A stretch of DNA of 12,983 bases from positions 1-12,983 of the forward strand of contig JAGVHM010000117.1 of NCBI GenBank assembly GCA_020056545.1, in the 5' to 3' direction. Positions within the stretch are counted from its first letter, which is position 1; each line of letters begins with the position of its first letter. The notes under the pieces were generated by a model, which made no database searches, was not told where the DNA came from, and saw only the letters and a list, made by a program, of their open reading frames with translations. The stretch is from a bacterium. Its GTDB lineage: Bacteria > Desulfobacterota > Deferrimicrobia > Deferrimicrobiales > Deferrimicrobiaceae. Positions 1-5,540 of the stretch are shown here, piece after piece. The translations under genes were made by a program, and so were the position numbers.

Positions 1-1
1 C

Positions 2-721
2 AGCGGCGGATCATTCAGCCTCATGCCGGAGAAGGCGGTCCGTGAGTTGATAGACACCTGCCACGAGCACGATGTCCTCGTGTCCACGGGCGGCTTCATA
101 GAGCGTGTCCTCACCCACGGCCGGGAGGCGGTGGACCGTTATCTGGAAGAATGCAGGAGATTGAAGTTCGATATCGTCGAGATTTCGAGCGGCTTCATCA
201 CCGTTCCGCCGGGCGACTTGATCGGCCTGGTCCGGAAAGTCTCCGACCTCGGCATGAAGCCGAAGCCGGAGGTCGGGATCCAGTTCGGCGCCGGAGGGGC
301 GAGCTCCGTGGAGGAGCTCGAGGCGGAAGGAACCTCGGACCCGTCGCAGGCCATCCGGGCGGCGAAGCTCTACCTGGATGCGGGCGCGCACCTCATCATG
401 ATCGAATCCGAGGGGATCACCGAGAACGTGAGGAAGTGGCGCACCGACGTGGTCTCCCGGATCGTCAACGAGATCGGCCTCGATAAGGTGATGTTCGAGG
501 CGGCCGACCCGGAGGTGTTCTCCTGGTACATAAAGAACTTCGGGCCGGAGGTGAACCTGTTCGTCGACCATTCCCAGGTGGTCCAGCTGGAGTGCCTCCG
601 TTCCGGCATCTGGGGGACGAAGAGCACGTGGGGCCGCGTGGTTACCTACAAGGAAAAGGGCCGCGGGGCCGCGCCGGCCAAGCCCAAACTGGTCGAGCCT
701 CCGGCGAAAGGCGGGAGGTGA
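2..721 (+). CDS. Phosphosulfolactate synthase-family protein (ComA/HSA32-like), 5'-truncated by the window edge
   Basis: This is the C-terminal ~239 residues of a TIM-barrel protein of the phosphosulfolactate synthase family (PF02679). ComA of this family adds sulfite to phosphoenolpyruvate. The frame is open to the left edge: codons before the first ATG (position 23) read SGGSFSL, which fits the family's conserved GGS-F-L motif, so the ATG at 23 is internal and the true start lies outside the window. Visible family blocks are the ECRRLKFDIVEIS strand, IESEGITENVRKWRTD, FEAADPEVFSWYI and VNLFVDHSQVVQLECLR. The last two resemble, from memory, the plant heat-stress protein HSA32 more than archaeal ComA, so sulfolactate chemistry is not assured. 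The C-terminal ~20 residues form an Ala/Pro/Lys/Gly-rich tail. The gene ends 4 bp before the MmgE/PrpD gene and is probably cotranscribed with it. Family assignment is firm; substrate is inferred. Confidence 0.85.
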   Translation, partial: SGGSFSLMPEKAVRELIDTCHEHDVLVSTGGFIERVLTHGREAVDRYLEECRRLKFDIVEISSGFITVPPGDLIGLVRKVSDLGMKPKPEVGIQFGAGGASSVEELEAEGTSDPSQAIRAAKLYLDAGAHLIMIESEGITENVRKWRTDVVSRIVNEIGLDKVMFEAADPEVFSWYIKNFGPEVNLFVDHSQVVQLECLRSGIWGTKSTWGRVVTYKEKGRGAAPAKPKLVEPPAKGGR

Positions 722-725
722 CGCA

Positions 726-2123
726 ATGTCGCGCGCCTCGTCCGTCGCGGCGGCAGGGGAGGAGCGTTACCGGACCCGCTCCGAGCAGTTGGCATCCTTC
801 GTCGAACACGCCGCCTGGGAGAACATCTCTCCCGCGGCGCGCGATGCGCTGAAGATCCGCGTGCTCGATTCCCTGGGGTGCGCCTTCGGCGCGCTCGAGG
901 GACCGCCGGTACGATTCGTCCGCGAGAACGTCGAGGAGTTCGGCGGGAATCCGCTCTGCACCCTCATCGGAGGAGGGCGCACCGCTCCCGACCGGGCGGC
1001 TTTCTACAACGGCGCTCTCGTCCGTTACCTGGACTTCAACGACAGTTATCTTGCCAAGGGAGAGACGTGCCACCCCAGCGACAACCTCGGGGCGGTGCTG
1101 GCGGCATCGGAGTATTCGCTGGCATCGGGCCGCCAGTTCCTGACGGCGCTGGCGGTCGCCTACCAGGTGCAGTGCCGCCTCTCCGACGTCGCGCCGGTCA
1201 GGGCGAGGGGGTTCGACCACACCACGCAGGGGGCGTTCGCCGCAGCCGCCGGATCGGCCAAGGCGCTGGAGCTTGCCGCTCCACAGATTGCAAACGCCCT
1301 GGGAATCTCGGGCACGGCAAATAACGCGCTCCGGGTCACCCGAACGGGCGAGCTGTCCCACTGGAAGGGGCTGGCCTATCCGAATACGGCATTCGACGCG
1401 TTGCGGGCGGCGTTTCTTGCGATGCGCGGCGTCACCGGCCCGAGGGAGGTGTTCGAGGGGAACAAGGGGTGGTGCCAGACGGTCTCGGGCGACTTCGAGA
1501 TCGACTGGTCGAGGGAGAACCTGGAGCGGGTCACGCGCACGATCCTCAAAAAATTCAACGCGGAGATCCACTCCCAGTCGGCAATCGAGGGGATGATCGA
1601 GCTGATGCGGGAGACCGGGTTCACGGGCAGGGAGATCGACCGGATCCGGATCGACATCTTCGACGTGGCGCACCTGATCATCGGCGGCGGTGCGGAAGGC
1701 GACAAGACGGTCGTCCGCATCAAGGAAGAGGCCGATCACAGCCTGCCGTACCTGGTGTCCGCCGCGGCGCTCGACGGGCAGGTGATGCCCGGGCAGTACG
1801 CCCCGGAGCGGATCGCAAGGGGCGACGTCCAGTCGCTGTTACGCCGCGTCACCGTCGTTCCTGACCCCGGCTTCTCCCGCCGCTTCCCGGAAGAGCACGC
1901 ATGCAGACTCACCGTCACCTTGAAAGGCGGCCGGAGCCTGGTCAAGGAAAAGTACGATTACGAAGGGTTTCATACGCGCCCGTTGTCGTGGGCGAAGGCG
2001 GAGGAGAAGTTCCACCGGCTGGCTGAAGGAGCCGTCGACGTGTTCCGCCGCCAGGAGATCGTGTACGCGGTCCGGCGGCTGGATGCGATTTCCGTAAAGG
2101 ACCTGGTGGAGCTATTGGCTTGA
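726..2123 (+). CDS. MmgE/PrpD family protein (2-methylcitrate dehydratase-like)
   Basis: A 465-aa protein of the MmgE/PrpD family, whose known members include 2-methylcitrate dehydratase (PrpD), cis-aconitate decarboxylase and other lyases acting on carboxylates. The usual length is 450-500 aa, so it looks complete. Family marks seen are the N-terminal all-helical domain with VLDSLGCAFGAL (about residues 47-57), the YLDFNDSY motif (101-108) with its conserved Asp, the HPSDNLGAVLAASEYS stretch, and a second domain starting near residue 275 with KKFNAEIHSQSAIEG. GGGAGG-type Shine-Dalgarno GGGAGG at 713-718 lies 7 bases before the ATG and overlaps the stop of the upstream ComA/HSA32-like gene, so the two are probably translated from one mRNA. 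No other propionate-cycle gene (prpB, prpC) is next to it, so methylcitrate is not a safe substrate guess. It could act in the same pathway as the upstream gene. Confidence 0.88.
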   Translation: MSRASSVAAAGEERYRTRSEQLASFVEHAAWENISPAARDALKIRVLDSLGCAFGALEGPPVRFVRENVEEFGGNPLCTLIGGGRTAPDRAAFYNGALVRYLDFNDSYLAKGETCHPSDNLGAVLAASEYSLASGRQFLTALAVAYQVQCRLSDVAPVRARGFDHTTQGAFAAAAGSAKALELAAPQIANALGISGTANNALRVTRTGELSHWKGLAYPNTAFDALRAAFLAMRGVTGPREVFEGNKGWCQTVSGDFEIDWSRENLERVTRTILKKFNAEIHSQSAIEGMIELMRETGFTGREIDRIRIDIFDVAHLIIGGGAEGDKTVVRIKEEADHSLPYLVSAAALDGQVMPGQYAPERIARGDVQSLLRRVTVVPDPGFSRRFPEEHACRLTVTLKGGRSLVKEKYDYEGFHTRPLSWAKAEEKFHRLAEGAVDVFRRQEIVYAVRRLDAISVKDLVELLA

Positions 2124-2148
2124 CGATAGGTCCCGCACCACCGGGGGT

Positions 2149-2586
2149 TTAGTGAATCTCCCTGCCCCGGCGTTTCAACGCCGGGGATAAGAACCCGGCT
2201 GCGCGGTGCCTGTGCCTGGCGAACCATCGGTAAAAGGCGCGGGAGAGAAAGTCAGCGCCCGGAAGGCGGAATAGCGCAGCGGCCCATCGATATCCGCGGA
2301 GGCGCCGGAGGATTTCGGGGGTTGCCCGTTCTCCGATCAGCACCTTCCCGTCAGGGAAGACCAGGTGCATCGCCCGGAGGCAGGCGGCCTTATCGATCGA
2401 GGGGAAACGTCGCGTCAAGTCGTGCGAGTGGCAGGAGATAAACTCGAAGACGCCCGGATCCGAACGGGCGCGGATCCATTCGACCGCCCGGATGCATACC
2501 GGACACTCCCCGTCGTAGATGAGGACCGGTTTTCCGGAGGCCGCCCCCGGCGTTTCCGAAAAATCCATGTTCCCCGCCGCTCGCAT
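2149..2586 (-). CDS. DCC-family (DUF393) thiol-disulfide oxidoreductase-like protein
   Basis: A 145-aa protein of the DCC family (DUF393, PF04134), named for the conserved D-x-x-C-x-x-C motif near the N-terminus. Here it reads YDGECPVC (Asp25, Cys28, Cys31), following the typical hydrophobic strand PVLIYDG and followed by an Ile/Trp-rich helix. The thioredoxin-like fold and CxxC suggest redox activity, but no physiological substrate is known for most members. Conserved downstream segments include SCHSHDLTRRFP and the C-terminal FLSRAFYRWFARHRHR, typical of the family. There is no signal peptide. An alternative start is Met7, which also has a purine-rich stretch in front. It is convergent with the MmgE/PrpD gene (25-bp gap) and divergent from the cupredoxin gene, with which it shares a 144-bp upstream region. 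A strong palindrome sits in its last codons. Confidence 0.88.
   Translation of the reverse strand: MRAAGNMDFSETPGAASGKPVLIYDGECPVCIRAVEWIRARSDPGVFEFISCHSHDLTRRFPSIDKAACLRAMHLVFPDGKVLIGERATPEILRRLRGYRWAAALFRLPGADFLSRAFYRWFARHRHRAAGFLSPALKRRGREIH
2165..2186. repeat. Perfect GC-rich palindrome in the 3' end of the DCC gene
   Basis: Ten bases CCCCGGCGTT (2165-2174) are followed after two bases by their exact reverse complement (2177-2186), so a strong hairpin can form in RNA of either strand. It lies inside the last codons of the minus-strand DCC gene and about 40 bases after the stop of the plus-strand MmgE/PrpD gene. It may stop or stabilise the convergent transcripts. No T-run follows on either strand, so it is not a classical intrinsic terminator. 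Confidence 0.5.
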
Positions 2587-2730
2587 GATCCCTCTGCGGC
2601 GCGTCCCCCTTCATGCAGGCGCGCCTCCTCTACCTGTTTGATGAGGTCCCGGGCGGAAGAGCTTTTTCCCCCGTGGCGCATCCTGCGGTTTTTTGCCGCA
2701 TCATAAGGAGAAAATGACGGAGGGTCGACG
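2587..2730. promoter_or_regulatory. Divergent upstream region between the DCC and cupredoxin genes
   Basis: This 144-bp region must hold the promoters of both divergent genes. No convincing -35/-10 pair is visible. A small stem (TGCGG 2684-2688 with CCGCA 2696-2700) spans a T-run loop. Two Shine-Dalgarno sequences lie at the right end: AAGGAG at 2705-2710 and GGAGGG at 2719-2724. The second lies 6 bases before the cupredoxin ATG. Confidence 0.35.
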
Positions 2731-2734
2731 ATGA
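2714..2734 (+). other. Possible six-codon leader ORF overlapping the cupredoxin start
   Basis: An ATG at 2714, three bases after AAGGAG, opens a six-codon frame reading MTEGRR. Its TGA stop (2732-2734) overlaps the cupredoxin ATG (2731) as ATGA. The layout would permit translational coupling. The spacing to AAGGAG is shorter than usual and no homolog is recognised, so it may be chance. Confidence 0.25.
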
Positions 2735-3183
2735 GGAAGGCCTTGCAGGTCGGTTTTGCCATCCTGGCCGCGGCGATGGCTGGTGGTTCCGTTGGCGCGG
2801 AGATCCCTTCGGAGTTTAACAAGGCATTGGCCGCCGCGGACTGGTCGAAGATGGAAACGGTGACCGTGACGCTTTCCGAGTATGCCTTCTCTCCTTCGCC
2901 CGTCGTGTTCAGGGAGGGGGTCCCGACGAAGCTGGTCCTGCGGAACGCGGGCAGCGAGCACCACTATTTCGTATCCGCGGAGTTTTTCAGGAACGTCGCC
3001 ACCCGGAAGGTCCAGTCCTCCGATGGCGAGGTCAAGGCGCCGTATTTCACCGCCGTAGAGGTGTACGCGGGAAAGACGATGGAGTGGTTCCTGGTTCCCA
3101 TGAAAAAAGGTACGTTCGACCTGCTCTGCACCGTCAAAGGTCATGCGGAACACGGGATGAAAGGGACGATCGAAGTCCGGTGA
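2731..3183 (+). CDS. Exported cupredoxin-domain protein (type 1 copper site)
   Basis: A 150-aa protein with an N-terminal signal peptide (MRKALQ, a hydrophobic stretch to about residue 20, probable cleavage after GSVGA at residue 23) and one cupredoxin domain. Putative type 1 copper ligands are His77 or His78 in SEHHYF, Cys133, His138 (or His141) and Met143 in the C-terminal CTVKGHAEHGM loop. This matches the His...Cys-x4-His-x4-Met layout of small blue copper proteins. It should be periplasmic and could be an electron carrier or copper-binding protein. The start is set by GGAGGG at 2719-2724, six bases upstream. It is convergent with hypE (36-bp gap) and divergent from the DCC gene, another small redox-type protein. 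There is no direct link to hydrogenase maturation in the sequence. Specific function not known. Confidence 0.88.
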   Translation: MRKALQVGFAILAAAMAGGSVGAEIPSEFNKALAAADWSKMETVTVTLSEYAFSPSPVVFREGVPTKLVLRNAGSEHHYFVSAEFFRNVATRKVQSSDGEVKAPYFTAVEVYAGKTMEWFLVPMKKGTFDLLCTVKGHAEHGMKGTIEVR

Positions 3184-3219
3184 CGACCGGGATTTCAGTC
3201 CCCGCGCCGCGAGTCCACC

Positions 3220-4230
3220 CTAACAGATACGCGGGAGCTGGTCCCCCACGGGGTAGTCCACCGCTCGCAGGCCGCCGATGACGGTTTTCATGAGGACCCC
3301 GGGCGGCCCTTCTGTCACCTTGCCTATCACCGCCGCATTCCGCCCGTAACGTGCCTTCCGCAGTGTTTCGATTATGGGATCCGCGGATTTTCCGTCGACG
3401 ATAAGCAGCGCCTTCCCCTCGTTGGCGAGGTAGATCGGATCGAATCCCAGGATTTCGCAGACGCCGCGGACCGCTTCCGCCACGGGCAGCCGGCTCTCGT
3501 CGAGGACGATCCGGGCGCGGGAGGATTCGGCCATCTCGTTGAGGGAGACGCCCACGCCGCCGCGGGTCGGGTCGCGCATGAACCGCACCGATCCACCGAA
3601 GGCGGAGAGGACGTCGAGCAGCATCGAGGAGAGGGGCGCCACGTCCGAGAGGATCTCCGCGGCGAGCTCCAGCCGGTTCCTCGCGATCAGCACCGCCGCC
3701 TGGTGGTCCCCCATCGTGCCGGTGAGGATGATGCGATCTCCCGGCCGGACGTTCTCCGGGGCGGGGCGCCAGCCGCCGCAAGCGATCCCGACGCCCGACG
3801 TGGTGATGAATATACCGTCGGCGCTCCCCTTTTCCACTACCTTGGTGTCGCCGCACGCGACCACCACGTCCCCTTCCGCCGCCGCGGTCTTCATGGAGTC
3901 CAGGATCGTTTCCAGCGTTTCGACGGGGAACCCTTCCTCCAGGATGAGGGCGCAGGAGATCGCAACCGGCCTCGCGCCGCAGACGGAGAGGTCGTTCAGC
4001 GTCCCGCAGACCGCGAGCCGGCCGATGTCCCCTCCGGGAAAGATCGCGGGCGTGACCACGTATCCGTCGGTGGTGAAGGCGATCTCGCCGTCGAGCCGAC
4101 CCAGAAGCCCGGAATCGAACAGCGGCGAAAGGATCGGGTTCTCGAACCGCTTTGCGATGATCTTGCGGATCAGGTCACGGCTTTTCTTCCCGCCCTCCCC
4201 GTGGGAGAGGAGGATTCTTTGGCCAGGCAT
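3220..4230 (-). CDS. hypE: Hydrogenase maturation carbamoyl dehydratase HypE
   Basis: HypE receives a carbamoyl group from HypF on its C-terminal cysteine and dehydrates it with ATP to a thiocyanate, the source of the cyanide ligands of the [NiFe] site. The 336-aa product has the PurM/AIR-synthase-like fold marks: SHGEGGKKS near residues 9-17, TTDGYVVTP, FPGGDIGRLAVCGTLNDLSVCGA, an acidic GDTKVV segment and DPTRGGVGVSLNEMAE. It ends exactly in PRIC, so the catalytic C-terminal cysteine (Cys336) is intact. Length is normal for the family. The ATG directly follows the hypD TAG with no intervening base, and GGAG lies inside the hypD end, so translation is coupled to hypD. It is the last gene of the hypFCDE operon. 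Confidence 0.98.
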   Translation of the reverse strand: MPGQRILLSHGEGGKKSRDLIRKIIAKRFENPILSPLFDSGLLGRLDGEIAFTTDGYVVTPAIFPGGDIGRLAVCGTLNDLSVCGARPVAISCALILEEGFPVETLETILDSMKTAAAEGDVVVACGDTKVVEKGSADGIFITTSGVGIACGGWRPAPENVRPGDRIILTGTMGDHQAAVLIARNRLELAAEILSDVAPLSSMLLDVLSAFGGSVRFMRDPTRGGVGVSLNEMAESSRARIVLDESRLPVAEAVRGVCEILGFDPIYLANEGKALLIVDGKSADPIIETLRKARYGRNAAVIGKVTEGPPGVLMKTVIGGLRAVDYPVGDQLPRIC

Positions 4231-5322
4231 CTATTGTACTCCGTACTTGTGATAAGCGGCGCAGGTGCCTTCACTCGATACCATGCAGGGGCCGTACGGT
4301 TCCTCGGGGGTGCACGCCATCCCGAACAGCGGGCACTCCCGCGGAGTGATCTTCCCTTTCAGGACGTCCCCGCACCGGCATACCGTCTTCTCTTCCGTGA
4401 AGGGGATCTCGACGCCGAACTTCCGCTGTGCATCGAAGGATGCGTACGCTTCTCCGATCGCAAGCCCCGTGCGGGGGAGAACGCCGATCCCGCGCCAGCC
4501 GATGTCGCATTCCCGGAAAACTTTCGCGATCACATCGAGCGCTTTCCGGTTTCCGGAAGGAGTCGCGACACGGGCGTATTCGTTCTCAACCTCCGCCACT
4601 CCCCGCTTTTTCTGGCGGAGCAGCAGGTAGATCCCGTAAAGAATGTCGAGCGGCTCGAATCCGGCCACCACGCAAGGGATGCTGAACTTCCTCGTCAGAG
4701 GAAGGTAGGCGTCGGAACCGATGATCGTGCTGACGTGCGCGGGGCACAGGAACCCTTCGATCCGCACCTCCGGGTCGGAGGCCAGTACCTCCATCGCCAG
4801 CGGGATGGTCCGGACCGAGGAGAGGACGGAGAAGTTTATGATCTTCCGTTCGGCCGCCGAAAGGATCGCGCCCGCGATCGAGGGGGCGGTCGTCTCGAAC
4901 CCAACGCCCAGGAACACCACTTCCTTTTCCGGGTTGCCGGCGGCGATCTCCACCGCATCCAGGGGAGAGTAGAGGATCCGCACATCGAGTCCCTTTCCCC
5001 GCTCCTTTTCCAGCGAAGAGATCCTGCCGGGGACTCGCAGCATGTCGCCGAAGGTGGCGATGACCGTGCCGGGACGCTTCCCGAGGCCGATGGCGGCGTC
5101 GATGTAGCCGTCGGGGGTGACGCAGACGGGGCAGCCGGGGCCCGAGACCATCGTGACGGCCCCTTCCAGGAGGGAGCGGATCCCCGCGCGCGCGATGCTG
5201 ACGGTGTGGGTCCCGCAGACCTCCATCAGCCGCATGGGTGGACGGTCGCCCCAGATCGTCCGGATCGAGTCGACGACGCCTCGGGCAAGCCCCGGGTCGC
5301 GGAACTCGTCAATGAATTTCAT
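4231..5322 (-). CDS. hypD: Hydrogenase formation protein HypD
   Basis: HypD is the iron-sulfur scaffold that, with HypC, assembles the Fe(CN)2CO group in the cytoplasm. The 363-aa product matches the normal length (about 370). The key cysteines are visible: Cys36 in EVCGTHT, Cys64 and Cys67 in GPGCPVC, and a C-terminal cluster (Cys315, 317, 330, 337, 346, 354) that includes the [4Fe-4S] ligands. GVGFETTAPS and FLCPAHVSTIIG are further family signatures. Its ATG lies inside the hypC coding region (14-bp overlap, 5309-5322) and its stop abuts hypE, so the three genes form a tightly coupled unit. Confidence 0.98.
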   Translation of the reverse strand: MKFIDEFRDPGLARGVVDSIRTIWGDRPPMRLMEVCGTHTVSIARAGIRSLLEGAVTMVSGPGCPVCVTPDGYIDAAIGLGKRPGTVIATFGDMLRVPGRISSLEKERGKGLDVRILYSPLDAVEIAAGNPEKEVVFLGVGFETTAPSIAGAILSAAERKIINFSVLSSVRTIPLAMEVLASDPEVRIEGFLCPAHVSTIIGSDAYLPLTRKFSIPCVVAGFEPLDILYGIYLLLRQKKRGVAEVENEYARVATPSGNRKALDVIAKVFRECDIGWRGIGVLPRTGLAIGEAYASFDAQRKFGVEIPFTEEKTVCRCGDVLKGKITPRECPLFGMACTPEEPYGPCMVSSEGTCAAYHKYGVQ

Positions 5323-5536
5323 TTACATCCGATATTTCCCGAAGGTATTGGAGCGTCCTCTGCGCCTCCTCCGGGGAGAGCTTCGAGATTGCGAAGCCGG
5401 CGTGGAGGATGACCCAGTCTCCTTCCCGGATCTCTTCGAGGAGCATGACGGAAATCTCCCTGCGCGCTCCCCCCACCTCCACGGTTGCGAACGTTCCCGA
5501 AACCGACATCACTCTTGCGGGCACCCCCAGGCACAT
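5309..5536 (-). CDS. hypC: HypC/HybG/HupF family hydrogenase maturation chaperone
   Basis: A 75-aa small chaperone that binds HypD and carries the iron precursor to the hydrogenase large subunit. The start is fixed by the invariant MCLGVPARV N-terminus, whose Cys2 becomes essential after Met removal. GGARREISVMLLEEIREGDWVILHAGFAISKL follows the usual OB-fold pattern, described here as the VGDWVLVHAGFA-type block. GGAGG at the end of hypF lies 8 bases before the ATG. It is separated from hypF by only 4 bp and overlaps hypD by 14 bp. The C-terminal helix with EEAQRTLQYLREI is typical. Confidence 0.97.
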   Translation of the reverse strand: MCLGVPARVMSVSGTFATVEVGGARREISVMLLEEIREGDWVILHAGFAISKLSPEEAQRTLQYLREISDVNEIH

Positions 5537-5540
5537 CGTC

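Noticed and set aside
642..1739. 365-aa minus-strand open frame opposite the MmgE/PrpD gene
   Set aside because: No recognisable motifs, biased composition, and it lies against a full-length family protein on the other strand.
2684..2700. Intrinsic terminator before the cupredoxin gene
   Set aside because: The stem is only five base pairs and the T-run is in the loop rather than after the stem.
3703..5412. 569-aa plus-strand open frame opposite hypE and hypD
   Set aside because: The minus strand carries clear hypE and hypD with all catalytic residues. The plus-strand frame is an antisense shadow with Arg/Asp/Pro-rich composition.
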